Shown one piece after another: positions 1 through 7,936 of a DNA stretch of 45,810 nt. Below the pieces are notes generated by a model that saw only the letters and a list, made by a program, of their open reading frames with translations, was not told where the DNA came from and did not search any database. The stretch is taken from NCBI GenBank assembly GCA_021770755.1, contig JAETQI010000037.1, positions 1 through 45,810 on the forward strand, read 5' to 3'. The DNA comes from Lachnospiraceae bacterium. Lineage in GTDB: Bacteria; Bacillota; Clostridia; Lachnospirales; Lachnospiraceae. Position 1 is the stretch's first letter, and every line of letters begins with the position of its first letter. A program made the translations under genes and the position numbers.

Positions 1-93
1 CGCATATAAGCAGCCAGATTTCAGGGCGGTTGAACTTCTATAATACGATTGCAAGCTTATGCTGACAGAATAAGGGAGACTATCCACTGCATC

Positions 94-115
94 CCCCAAG
101 TAAAGTTACACTATC
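94..115. repeat. 22-bp inverted repeat partner, probable IS end
   Basis: This 22-bp stretch is the exact reverse complement of 45697-45718. At the right-hand site it is followed by a promoter and a ribosome binding site running off the window, as at the left end of an insertion sequence. Here it would be the right end of another copy. A 13-codon open frame with no visible start ends at 43 just before it and may be the tail of that copy's transposase, but it is too short to identify. Confidence 0.5.
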
Positions 116-185
116 ATGCAAAACGGGTTGTTTTCTGGCTGAGATTTTCATATAATATAAGTGGACGAGAGGTGTATATAAAGAA

Positions 186-383
186 TGCCTTTTTGCCTAT
201 ATCATAGAATTTAAGGTGCACAAGCCCATGAAAGAAAAAGACCTTGCAGAAACGGTTGCAAATGCCCGCAACCAGATTGAGGAAAAAAGGTATGAGGCAA
301 AGCTTCTTGCAGATGGATTTATATCGGAGAATATCAGAAAGTATGGTTTTGCTTTTAAGGGGAAGGAATGTCTGATCGGGTAA
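186..383 (+). pseudogene. 3' remnant of a PD-(D/E)XK nuclease (AAA-ATPase/DUF1703-like) gene
   Basis: An open frame without a proper start encodes about 60 residues beginning with YIIEFKVHK and ending KYGFAFKGKECLIG. This matches the C-terminal nuclease domain of the AAA-ATPase-like/PD-(D/E)XK family common in Clostridia and Bacteroides: a core strand with the catalytic E-x-K (EFK), a helix with QIEEKRYEA, and the closing AFKGK motif. Intact members are about 500-580 residues. The upstream ATPase part is absent and replaced by the mobile-element end at 94-115, so this is a truncated relic. Confidence 0.65.
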
Positions 384-670
384 TGCGGTATGATCGTGAA
401 GAGTTGTCTGCTACATGGTTTTGCATGCGAGGTTTCCTTCAAAAGAATCCGAACCACATGAGCTGGTACAGTTGTTAAGGCTGGTTTGGATGTAAAAATT
501 TCATAGAAACAGTAACTTTAGGTGTATGGTATAGAGAAGATCAAAATCATGCACCTTTTTTGATCCATGACGTTTTGGATACTCTAAATACACAGCAGCG
601 ATATTATGATAAAATAAAATGTAACCTTTTGCTCGCTTTGTGCGTGTTTAAAGCAAAGGAGGTGAGACAC

Positions 671-1147
671 ATGGATAGCGGGAAGGACATAAGGGAAGCG
701 GTCATAAAATACAGCGATATCCTCTATAAGGTCTGTATCGTCATACTCTGCAATGAGCATGATGTTCAGGATGCCATACAGGATACATTTTGCCGTTATC
801 TGGAAAAGAAGCCGGAGTTTCGCGATGAGGAGCATGAAAAGGCCTGGCTGATCCGGGTGGCTACCAATATCTGCCGTGACATGATACGCTTCCGGATCCG
901 GCACCCAAAGGTTTGCATCGACGAAGTAGAAAACACTCTTGCGGCACCGGAGGATAAAGAGATATTAAGAGAACTTCTCGAACTGCCAGTCAGGCAAAAA
1001 ACAGTCCTTTATCTGCACTATGTAGAAGGGTATCAGATAAAGGAGATAGCGGATATTCTTGGAATCACGGAAAGCGCGGTTAAGACAAGATTGCTGCGGG
1101 GAAGGAAACAGATGCGGGATGCGGTTCGCATGGAAGGAGGCATATAA
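671..1147 (+). CDS. ECF-type RNA polymerase sigma factor
   Basis: A 158-residue sigma-70 family protein of ECF size. Region 2 occupies about residues 15-75 (core-binding helix with DVQDAIQDTFCRYLEK, then the WLIRVATNICRD stretch). Region 4 occupies about 100-155 (LPVRQKTVLYLHYVEGY, then the helix-turn-helix EIADILGITESAVKTRLLRGR). The ATG at 671 is chosen because AAAGGAGGTG lies just upstream; an in-frame extension to 560 has no ribosome binding site. The stop overlaps the next start by one base, so it is translationally coupled to a membrane protein that is probably its anti-sigma factor. The target promoters are unknown. Confidence 0.92.
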   Translation: MDSGKDIREAVIKYSDILYKVCIVILCNEHDVQDAIQDTFCRYLEKKPEFRDEEHEKAWLIRVATNICRDMIRFRIRHPKVCIDEVENTLAAPEDKEILRELLELPVRQKTVLYLHYVEGYQIKEIADILGITESAVKTRLLRGRKQMRDAVRMEGGI

Positions 1148-2043
1148 TGGACGGATATGAGGTAAAGAAAGTCATGGATCAGGTACATATTTCACCGGAA
1201 ATGCAGGAGGAGGTTATTATGAATATTCAGAGACGGATGGAACATGGAAATAAGAATACAGGTGTATGGAACTTTAGAAGGATGGCGACGGCTGCGGCAG
1301 CGTTCGTACTGGCGGCAGGTGTAGTCAGCTTTCCGGTGCGGGCGCTCGTGGCAAGCGTGGTACAGGAGAGAATGGAGAGCGTTCCCGAAGAGGAAATGAA
1401 AGGTCTTAACGATATGGTGCAGTCGCAGCATGATGTACTGGCGGACGGTTTCTCAAGGGCGTATTCCGACAGTGAAAAGGAACGAAACAAAGCACTCTGG
1501 CAGGCATACGAAAACGGGACATTCCCTGAAAAGGTCATCGCACAGGCAGACAGTGCGGAGGATGTGCCGGAGGGTACGCTCTGCTATATCAGGGCTACGG
1601 GCGTTTTCAATCTGCCGGCGCAGGAAATGACGGACGAGGAGATGCTTCAGATCATTGATTTCCAGCACAAGATGAGCCATGCCGTTGCGCATGGTCCGCA
1701 GGTGCAGGCAGCCGCAGCCGAGGCACGGGAAAAAACAGCACGGCTTGAAAAAGCCGTACAGGACGCAAACGGGATCAGCAGGGATGAAGCGGTAGAAATT
1801 GCAAAAAAGCAGTTATTGACTGACCTTGGCGATAAAGCGGATGAACTGGAATTAATGACGTACAATGACGGGACTCCCGGCGTGAGCCTGTTGGACGCAT
1901 CGGATTATTCGGAAGCAGCGTTTGTGGGTGAGAGCAAGGCGGGCGTGATATATGACGTAGGTTTCGGTAATCCGGATACCCATGCTGTTTATGGATACAT
2001 TATTGACGCTGTGGATGGAAGTATTCTGTACACATACAAATAA
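1147..2043 (+). CDS. membrane anti-sigma-like protein with PepSY-like C-terminal domain
   Basis: A 298-residue protein. A short cytoplasmic N-terminus (about 45 residues, the likely sigma-binding part) precedes one membrane helix near 46-68 (MATAAAAFVLAAGVVSF), then an extracellular region. That region has a conserved block AYSDSEKERN...SAEDVPEGTLCYI (about 105-145) and a C-terminal PepSY-like unit (ISRDEAVEIAKKQLL ... AVDGSILYTYK). AAGGAGG precedes the ATG, which overlaps the sigma stop. The same extracellular block recurs in the next two genes. The anti-sigma role is inferred from coupling to the sigma gene and topology; no zinc-finger motif is visible. Confidence 0.72.
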   Translation: MDGYEVKKVMDQVHISPEMQEEVIMNIQRRMEHGNKNTGVWNFRRMATAAAAFVLAAGVVSFPVRALVASVVQERMESVPEEEMKGLNDMVQSQHDVLADGFSRAYSDSEKERNKALWQAYENGTFPEKVIAQADSAEDVPEGTLCYIRATGVFNLPAQEMTDEEMLQIIDFQHKMSHAVAHGPQVQAAAAEAREKTARLEKAVQDANGISRDEAVEIAKKQLLTDLGDKADELELMTYNDGTPGVSLLDASDYSEAAFVGESKAGVIYDVGFGNPDTHAVYGYIIDAVDGSILYTYK

Positions 2044-2068
2044 GACTGGAAAAAGATTGCAGTGGCGG

Positions 2069-2099
2069 AGCCGGAAAAGTAACAGCGCTTTTTCCGGCT
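2069..2099 (+). terminator. hairpin after the sigma/anti-sigma pair
   Basis: AGCCGGAAAA (2069-2078) pairs with TTTTCCGGCT (2090-2099) across an 11-nt loop, 26 bases after the stop of the upstream gene. The U tract is only two bases long, so termination may be partial. A second small hairpin (GGACATGC/GCATGTCC) lies near 2150-2168. Confidence 0.55.
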
Positions 2100-2282
2100 T
2101 TGAGCCAGGGAATGACATACGTCAAAGATCCTTGCGGCAGTCGTCAAATGGACATGCCAGCATGTCCGCCTGGTTCGCTGCCCGCGGAAATAAATGAGAA
2201 ACGAGAGGATAAAATGTTGAAAGAAATGCACTTTCAACGATTGAATTTGAGTGTCTGCTGAAGCAGACAGATGGGAGTAGGA

Positions 2283-3107
2283 ATGAAGAAAAAGTCTCCA
2301 AAATTAGTAGCTGCTTTCGCCGCAGTGTTAACGCTTGCAAATATTTTCTCTCTGACAGGATGTGGGAAAACAGAGAATACCGGTTCACAGGCAAATCAGG
2401 AAGTACAGTTTCATATTTCAGAAACAGAACAGGAGATAACGTCAGCACAGACGGACGCGTCAGTCCAAACGGATGTGGATACTGCCCAGACACAGACTGA
2501 CGGGCAGGGTGTGGGAACGGGCGGTATGATGAGGGCATACTCTGACAAAGAAAAAGAGCGTATGGCGGATTTGCAGCAGTCCTATCAGAACGAAACCGCA
2601 AAGCCTGAAAAGATGATTCAGGAGGTGGACAGCGCGGATGATGTGACGGAAGGAACGCTCTGTTATATCGTATCCACCGGGGAATACTATCTGCCGGACA
2701 GGGAGCTTACCGATGAGGAACTTTTGGAGATTATTGACTGCAATTTTCGGATAGCCGTTGCACACAGCGGTGTGTCTGAGGAGGAGAAAGCGAAATATTT
2801 GGCGGAGATAGCACGACTTGAAAAAATCGTGCAGGACAACGATGGGATCAGCGTTGACGAAGCGGTAGAAATTGCAAGGAAAAAGCTAAAGGCTGACCTT
2901 GGAGATGCGGCTGCTACAATGGAATTAATGACATACGATGACGGCGCCGGCGCAGGTATATTTGACACCACGGATGAAGCCTATGAGGGGATAGACAGTA
3001 AGGCGGATGTGGCTTATGATGTGGGTTTTGGAAATCCGGATACGCATGATACTTATTCCTATATCATTGATGCTGTAGATGGGCGTATTTTGTATGCCTA
3101 TCATTAG
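2283..3107 (+). CDS. lipoprotein, paralogue of the neighbouring anti-sigma extracellular region
   Basis: A 274-residue predicted lipoprotein. The signal is MKKKSPKLVAAFAAVLTLAN followed by the lipobox SLTGC. A low-complexity Q/T/E-rich linker follows, then the block AYSDKEKERMADLQQSY ... DSADDVTEGTLCYI, and a C-terminal PepSY-like domain (ISVDEAVEIARKKLK ... AVDGRILYAYH). The start at 2283 is preferred over 2271 because GGGAG lies 5 bases upstream and the signal peptide then begins properly. It shares a 90-bp identical stretch with the next gene (2580-2669 against 3406-3495). It probably folds like the sensor part of the 1147-2043 protein, without the membrane helix. Function unknown. Confidence 0.75.
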   Translation: MKKKSPKLVAAFAAVLTLANIFSLTGCGKTENTGSQANQEVQFHISETEQEITSAQTDASVQTDVDTAQTQTDGQGVGTGGMMRAYSDKEKERMADLQQSYQNETAKPEKMIQEVDSADDVTEGTLCYIVSTGEYYLPDRELTDEELLEIIDCNFRIAVAHSGVSEEEKAKYLAEIARLEKIVQDNDGISVDEAVEIARKKLKADLGDAAATMELMTYDDGAGAGIFDTTDEAYEGIDSKADVAYDVGFGNPDTHDTYSYIIDAVDGRILYAYH

Positions 3108-3120
3108 AAAGGAAAAATAC

Positions 3121-3990
3121 ATGAAGAAAAAGTTTAGAAAAGCAATATATACAGTATTTACAATTTTAACGCTTGCAAATGTTATCTCTTTGACCGGATG
3201 CGGGAAAATGGAAAATGATGGAACGCGGATGGATAAACAAATACAGGCTGAGGTATCAGAAGCGGAGAAGGAGAATCCGAAAGTACAGATGGATACGGAT
3301 ACAGTTCAGGCACAAAACGACGAGCAGGTGCAGGGTGCAGAAACAGATATTGTGATCAGGGCATACTCCGATACGGAAAAAGGGCGTATGAAAGAATTGC
3401 AGGAATCCTATCAGAACGAAACCGCAAAGCCTGAAAAGATGATTCAGGAGGTGGACAGCGCGGATGATGTGACGGAAGGAACGCTCTGTTATATCATATC
3501 CACCGGAGAATATTATCTGCCGGATAGGGAGCTTACCGACGAGGAGCTTTTGGAGATTATTGACTGCAATTTCCGGATATCTCTCAACACGAATCGAAAG
3601 ACGCAGGCAGAATATGAGGCAGAGGATCGTGCTAAAAGAGCGGAACTTGAGGCAAAAGTGAAGGCGGCAGGCGGCATCAGCGAGGAGAAAGCGGTAGAGA
3701 TTGCACAGAAAGCAATGGAAACAGACCTTGGTGAAAAAGCAAAGGAATTAAAACTATGCATCAATACTTATGGATGGAGCTCGGATTTGCGTGTTTCGGA
3801 TTGGAGCGAAATTAAGGAAAAAGATAAGGGAGCGTTAGCATATTCCGTTGGTTTTAATAATGTGAAAGAGGGGATGGAGATAGAGGATTGGCTCAATTAT
3901 GTTTGCGTGGTCAATGCTGCGGATGGCAGCATTTTAGAGGCTTACACGATACAGGGATTGGGAGATAATACTGTCTGTTATGAGCACTAA
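3121..3990 (+). CDS. lipoprotein, second paralogue of the sigma-linked family
   Basis: A 289-residue predicted lipoprotein with signal MKKKFRKAIYTVFTILTLAN and lipobox SLTGC, then an acidic linker and the shared block (AYSDTEKGRMKELQESY; DSADDVTEGTLCYI; LPDRELTDEELLEIID). The C-terminal part has the ISEEKAVEIAQKAMETDLGE helix typical of PepSY-like units but diverges from its neighbour after that. GAAAGGA precedes the ATG; an upstream extension to 3079 overlaps the previous gene and lacks a ribosome binding site. It sits 13 bases after the previous stop, so the two lipoproteins are one transcript. Function unknown. Confidence 0.75.
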   Translation: MKKKFRKAIYTVFTILTLANVISLTGCGKMENDGTRMDKQIQAEVSEAEKENPKVQMDTDTVQAQNDEQVQGAETDIVIRAYSDTEKGRMKELQESYQNETAKPEKMIQEVDSADDVTEGTLCYIISTGEYYLPDRELTDEELLEIIDCNFRISLNTNRKTQAEYEAEDRAKRAELEAKVKAAGGISEEKAVEIAQKAMETDLGEKAKELKLCINTYGWSSDLRVSDWSEIKEKDKGALAYSVGFNNVKEGMEIEDWLNYVCVVNAADGSILEAYTIQGLGDNTVCYEH

Positions 3991-4005
3991 CTCTGATAAA
4001 TCCGG

Positions 4006-4042
4006 ACAGGAACGGAAATGATGTCTGCTTTTCCGTTCCTGT
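4006..4042 (+). terminator. hairpin after the lipoprotein pair
   Basis: ACAGGAACGGAAA (4006-4018) and TTTCCGTTCCTGT (4030-4042) form a 13-bp perfect stem with an 11-base loop, 15 bases after the stop codon. No strong U tract follows, so it may act as a 3'-end stabiliser as much as a terminator. Confidence 0.55.
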
Positions 4043-4103
4043 AATATAGGCTAAAGGACGGACGCATTATTTCATGCGGGAAATACAGAAGAGAGGAAGA
4101 AAA

Positions 4104-4181
4104 GTGGGACATGAGGATGCATCGAAACGACTGCTTGGCGATGTTTCAGAATATAAAGACAAAGTACGAAAAAATATTTAG
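4104..4181 (+). CDS. possible 25-aa mini-ORF
   Basis: A GTG start at 4104 preceded by GAGAGGAAG opens a 25-codon frame (GHEDASKRLLGDVSEYKD in its first part) that ends at the edge of a terminator hairpin. The polar, charged sequence has no recognised relatives. It may be a real micro-protein, a relic of a longer gene, or chance. Confidence 0.25.
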   Translation: MGHEDASKRLLGDVSEYKDKVRKNI

Positions 4182-4207
4182 GAGGCGTTTGTATGCCTCC
4201 TATTGTT
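4179..4207 (+). terminator. intrinsic terminator
   Basis: TAGGAGGC (4179-4186) pairs with GCCTCCTA (4195-4202) across an 8-base loop, followed by TTGTTTT. It lies between the rightward lipoprotein unit and the leftward kinase gene. Confidence 0.65.
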
Positions 4208-5504
4208 TTAAGGTAATAACCGTGTGAAACGTCAGCGTATCTTCATTATAATACATCTGCATATCCCCATGATAATTGCCAACAGTTTTCCGGATGCTTT
4301 TTATCCCAAAGCCGTGCCCGCGTTGGTCGGGTTTTGTGGTGACAAGACTCTGCTGTGAATCCGCAAAGGGGTTTCTCCTGCAGGAATTTACGACGGATAT
4401 TATGATCAGGGGCGTGTTGGCTTTCCGTGTGGTATTGACTTCGATAAAGGCATCGGGAATGCCGCAGGCAGCTTCATATGCATTGTCCAACAAATTGCAG
4501 AACAGGGAAGTAAGGTCGTTGTCCGCGATAAAGTCAATCGTTCCATGCCGGATATCCGCGTGGAAGGAAATCCGGTTGCTGTCACACCTGCGCTTATAGC
4601 GGCACAGAATGGCATTGAGCATTTCATGGTCACACAGGCGGGCGGATTCTTTCAGGTCGGAGGAAAGCAGCAGTTGTCCGACATAGGCGGCGATTTTATC
4701 ATTTTCTTTCTTGTCGCTCAATATGGCAATGGACTGGAGGTGCTTTTTCATATCATGGATTAAGATACTCTGGTTTTCGTTTTGGGCGAGCAGCATCGCA
4801 TAGTATTCGGCTGTGTTTGCCTCTTTTTGGAGGAGTAGCTGCATTTCTGTAAATTCCATATTCTTTTTCTGGTTGTACTGGTTGATTCCAAACACAAGCA
4901 GGTTCGTGAACAGCAAAAAGACGGCACCGAGCGTAATCATAAAGACCAGTGTGGTTGAAAGAGTGCAGGCGTCGCTAACAGACACAAAAATCAGCATGAC
5001 AAAAACGGAGGTCAGCGGAATGAACACAAGCAGCAGCGCGTATTTGTCCTGCCTTTGGCTTACGTCCTGACGTTCCCGTAATAAATGGATTAAAGTATAA
5101 ATAACGGTAAAAAATATCATTTTGCTAAAGACGGCAAAAAGGATAACATTGTGGGGACGGGTGGCTTCTGTAAAAAAATGGGGCGCAAAACGCCCGATGA
5201 TACTGTACACGGTCAGCTCGCACAGGGACATGACGGCAGTCAGTATGGCGGCGTGAAAGAGAGCCGAATGCCATTTTAGCTGGTGCATGGTAATCAGAAA
5301 GAGGAAACTGACAAGAAGGTACAGCAGTGCGTTCAGCCATTTGTAATCAAATACTGATACGGCAAACAGGATGAGATAAAGGACGCACAGAAAAAGAAGC
5401 CTTGTCTGCATTCGCTGTTTCGGGATAAAGAGTGTGGAAGTGTACTGCCAGAGAATCACTGCCTCCACCAAAAAACTGAAAAAATAGCAGATTATTGTAA
5501 TCAC
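4200..5504 (-). CDS. GHKL-family sensor histidine kinase (AgrC-like)
   Basis: A 434-residue kinase. The N-terminal 210 residues hold about six membrane helices. The cytoplasmic part has the AgrC-type phospho-acceptor box SILIHDMKKHL (His near residue 250), an N box FCNLLDNAYEAA (about 331) and a G box GHGFGIKSI. This is the architecture of peptide-sensing kinases partnered with LytTR regulators. The GTG start at 5504 is chosen because AGGAGG lies 6 bases before it; the frame extends to a TTG at 5546 without support. It is downstream of, and in the same direction as, the LytTR regulator gene. The ligand is unknown; no AgrB-type processing gene is present nearby. Confidence 0.85.
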   Translation of the reverse strand: MITIICYFFSFLVEAVILWQYTSTLFIPKQRMQTRLLFLCVLYLILFAVSVFDYKWLNALLYLLVSFLFLITMHQLKWHSALFHAAILTAVMSLCELTVYSIIGRFAPHFFTEATRPHNVILFAVFSKMIFFTVIYTLIHLLRERQDVSQRQDKYALLLVFIPLTSVFVMLIFVSVSDACTLSTTLVFMITLGAVFLLFTNLLVFGINQYNQKKNMEFTEMQLLLQKEANTAEYYAMLLAQNENQSILIHDMKKHLQSIAILSDKKENDKIAAYVGQLLLSSDLKESARLCDHEMLNAILCRYKRRCDSNRISFHADIRHGTIDFIADNDLTSLFCNLLDNAYEAACGIPDAFIEVNTTRKANTPLIIISVVNSCRRNPFADSQQSLVTTKPDQRGHGFGIKSIRKTVGNYHGDMQMYYNEDTLTFHTVITLKQ

Positions 5505-5613
5505 CAAATTCCTCCTCAATTCTTGCGAATTTGTGCCTTTGCACAAATTTGCCGTGTGAAGTTTTAGAATTTCTTAGTCTGCGTATTTTGCAGGCTTAGA
5601 AATTCTCTTCACA
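5505..5613 (-). other. hairpin-rich spacer between regulator and kinase genes
   Basis: The spacer holds two inverted repeats: AATTTGTGC/GCACAAATT around 5528-5550 and an imperfect one joining the GTGTGAAG region near 5554 to CTTCACA near 5607, with AGAATTTCT and AGAAATTCT as inner arms. A similar stem-rich spacer precedes the regulator gene. These may be transcript-processing or attenuation elements; no function can be assigned. Confidence 0.4.
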
Positions 5614-6321
5614 TTAACGTGAGCTTTCCAGGTAAAGAAGATAGGCTTCCTTAAATGTGTTGTATTTTCTTTTTGTCAGGTATGCGCGAAATTGTCCTCC
5701 TGTCATATGAATCAGGGTATGGTCAAAGTCTACGATGTGTTCAAAGTTAACAATGAAGCTGCGGTGTGTCTGGAAGAAACAGTTTTTAGGCAGCAATTCC
5801 AGCCAGTATTGCATATTATGGATGGAGTCAAAATCGCGCATGGTGGTATGGACGACTACTTTTCGTCCGAAAGCCTCTACCATGATGACAGCGGATGCCG
5901 GGAGCGTGTGTATGCCCTGTTTTGTTTCGATTGGGACTTTGATGGTCATGGTATTGTAAAGGCTGACAGCCTCTTTCATATTTCGGAAAAACCGGTGAAC
6001 GTCCAAAGGCTTTGACAGGTAGCGGAACACATGGAAACGCATGGCGTCGTCCAGATATTCGGCATAAGAGGTCACGACAAAGATAATGATATTCTCATTC
6101 TGCCTTTTTAGTTCATTTCCCACATAAATCCCATTGATTCCCGGCATTTCGATATCGAGGAAAAGGATGTCTTTCTCCCCTTTGTCCGAAAGCAGGGATT
6201 CCCCGTCGGAAAAGCAGACGATCTCAGGACATTTCACACAGGCTTTCTCAAAATAGGCTTTGATATATTTTTGAAGCTGCTCCCGCATCAGGGCATCATC
6301 ATCACAGACTGCTATACGCAT
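5614..6321 (-). CDS. LytTR-family response regulator
   Basis: A 235-residue regulator. The receiver domain occupies residues 1-120 (acidic pocket CDDD at 6-9, phospho-acceptor Asp near 56 in ILFLDIEMPG, a T-S-Y switch region and the conserved Lys in YLSKPL). A LytTR DNA-binding domain follows, about 135-235 (EAFGRKVVVHT, CFFQTHRSFIVN). The ATG at 6321 has GGAGGT upstream. The open frame runs on to 6477 but that part is hairpin DNA and not receiver-like. The kinase gene follows, so the two form an AgrA/AgrC-like pair. Likely targets are the divergent genes at 6520-8091. Confidence 0.88.
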   Translation of the reverse strand: MRIAVCDDDALMREQLQKYIKAYFEKACVKCPEIVCFSDGESLLSDKGEKDILFLDIEMPGINGIYVGNELKRQNENIIIFVVTSYAEYLDDAMRFHVFRYLSKPLDVHRFFRNMKEAVSLYNTMTIKVPIETKQGIHTLPASAVIMVEAFGRKVVVHTTMRDFDSIHNMQYWLELLPKNCFFQTHRSFIVNFEHIVDFDHTLIHMTGGQFRAYLTKRKYNTFKEAYLLYLESSR

Positions 6322-6374
6322 GGTAACCTCCATTTCAAAACAGTTCCTAACGTGCGGAGAATGCCGCTTTTCAG

Positions 6375-6470
6375 GCATTCTCCTGTGTGAGAAAGATTTG
6401 CCTTCGGCAAATCGTAGTAATTCTTCGCGAAGCAGCTTCTGCTGCGAGTGATTAGAATTACTTCCCACAC
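6375..6470. repeat. cluster of small inverted repeats upstream of the LytTR regulator
   Basis: The regulator leader contains consecutive short stems: GATTTGCC/GGCAAATC, TTCGCGAA and GCAG/CTGC, enclosed by AGTAATTCT (about 6416-6424) and AGAATTACT (about 6455-6463). This is one branched structure in RNA. It resembles the spacer at 5505-5613 and could be a regulatory leader or a small mobile repeat. Confidence 0.4.
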
Positions 6471-6519
6471 TTTTCACCCTATTATACTTGAGCCGGATAA
6501 AAAAGCATAGAAGGAATGT

Positions 6520-6675
6520 ATGAAAAGACGTTTTTTTGTTACTTTTGCAAAAAACGGTTTCAAAAGACGGCGGAAAATGTCGCTTCGCACAAAATGGGTT
6601 GAAAGGGCAGCAAAAACAGGGATAATAGGACTTACAAGAAATTTGATTGCTTGCAAAGGCAAAGCAGTTTTATAG
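6520..6675 (+). CDS. small highly basic peptide next to the LytTR pair
   Basis: An ATG at 6520 with AGAAGG five bases upstream opens a 51-codon frame starting MKRRFFVTFAKNGFKRRRK and ending at TAG 6675. The product is very rich in Lys and Arg, with a hydrophobic segment TGIIGL in the second half. No family is recognised. Its position between an AgrA/AgrC-like pair and a divergent lipoprotein gene makes it a candidate signal or antimicrobial peptide. It has no leader-type double-glycine motif, and the frame could be fortuitous. Confidence 0.35.
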   Translation: MKRRFFVTFAKNGFKRRRKMSLRTKWVERAAKTGIIGLTRNLIACKGKAVL

Positions 6676-6742
6676 CAAGTAATGAAAATTAATAGTACAA
6701 GGACGCGTTCAAAACACGTTCTGGAAAGAGAGGAATTAGAAG

Positions 6743-7936
6743 ATGAAAATCAAAAGATTATTTTGCACGGCAATGGCTTTCATGGTTCTGCCAATGTCAT
6801 TATATGGCTGCGGGAAAGCAGAGCAGGAATCTAATGCGGAATTGGTTTCTGAGAAGCAGGAACAAATAACAGAGTCCGCCATAAGTCCGGTTGAAGCCGC
6901 CGGAACAAATGCGGAATCAGACAGGAAGCCGGAGACGGAACTGGGCATCGCTTTCCCGGAAAATTTCAGTGAGACGATAGGAAATGTTACTTTTAACATG
7001 GCTATCGTTGTAAATGGCGACTTGACAGAAGGCTCTGTCGTGACGGCAAAAGCGCAGATGCAGAAGGTGAGTCAGGAAAAGGCATTCGAGCTGTTTTTCA
7101 GTGATATCGCAACTTATGATACATATGATTACGAGGAAGAGGATGAATATGGGAAGATGGCACATTCGGTAACTTATGTAAGTCCGGAAGAGACAACGCT
7201 GACATTTGGTCCGGTGTCCAGTAAACTGGAGTACATGGAAAGGGATCTGATGCCGGCTGTCCGCAACACGTTTGTGACATTCGGGGATAACCGGTATAAT
7301 GCAGATTTATATTCCACAGAGGGGCAGCTATCCTTTATGACGCGGGAGGAGGCTTTTGCAACAGTACAGAAAACCCTGCAGGCGCTGGATATCAATATGG
7401 AGACGGACTATACAGGATATGCTCTGGATCATGAAACGATGCAGACACAGGAATATTATGAGGATATGAACGGCAATATTGATAAGTCGCAGTATAAAGC
7501 GCAGTGGTCGGGGGCGGATGACTGCTATTATTTCTATATTGACCAGATTTACAGGGGACTGCCGTTTTACCATGTGTACAACAAGGTATTTGGAGATGCG
7601 GGGGAGATCCATGCCCCGGTACAGGCGGTAGTGTCGGCAGAGGGGATTGAGTATTTTGAGATAGAAAAAGTGTTTGCGGTTTCAGAGGAAAAAGGGGGCG
7701 TATCACTGGCGGACATGGATATGGTTGTGAAAACCGCAGCGGATAAGTTTAATCAGGTACTTGGTGATACCGACTATGAAATTACAAAGGCACAGTTGTA
7801 TTACTATGTAGACCTGTCCTCCGGTATGGGAATTTATGATGTCAAGCCTGCGTGGATTCTGAGCGGAAGTGAAAAAGGCGGTAAGAAAATGCAGATGATC
7901 ATAGACGCGCAGACGGCAGAGGAAATACTGCCATGA
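6743..7936 (+). CDS. lipoprotein of unknown function, linked to the two-component locus
   Basis: A 397-residue predicted lipoprotein. The signal sequence MKIKRLFCTAMAFMVLPMSL is followed by the lipobox LYGC; a polar linker to about residue 70 and a large extracellular domain follow. The C-terminal part (KAQLYYYVDLSSGMG, KPAWILSG, MIIDAQTAEEILP) has the look of YycI/PepSY-like regulators of kinases, but this is only a resemblance. The ATG has AGAGAGG upstream. The next gene, a broken permease, overlaps its stop (ATGA), so the two were co-translated. It may have been the sensor-associated partner of an ABC system controlled by the divergent kinase pair. Confidence 0.72.
   Translation: MKIKRLFCTAMAFMVLPMSLYGCGKAEQESNAELVSEKQEQITESAISPVEAAGTNAESDRKPETELGIAFPENFSETIGNVTFNMAIVVNGDLTEGSVVTAKAQMQKVSQEKAFELFFSDIATYDTYDYEEEDEYGKMAHSVTYVSPEETTLTFGPVSSKLEYMERDLMPAVRNTFVTFGDNRYNADLYSTEGQLSFMTREEAFATVQKTLQALDINMETDYTGYALDHETMQTQEYYEDMNGNIDKSQYKAQWSGADDCYYFYIDQIYRGLPFYHVYNKVFGDAGEIHAPVQAVVSAEGIEYFEIEKVFAVSEEKGGVSLADMDMVVKTAADKFNQVLGDTDYEITKAQLYYYVDLSSGMGIYDVKPAWILSGSEKGGKKMQMIIDAQTAEEILP

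Noticed and set aside
560-670. N-terminal extension of the first sigma factor
   Set aside because: No ribosome binding site at 560, and the extra residues are not sigma-like; AAAGGAGGTG before 671 decides the start.
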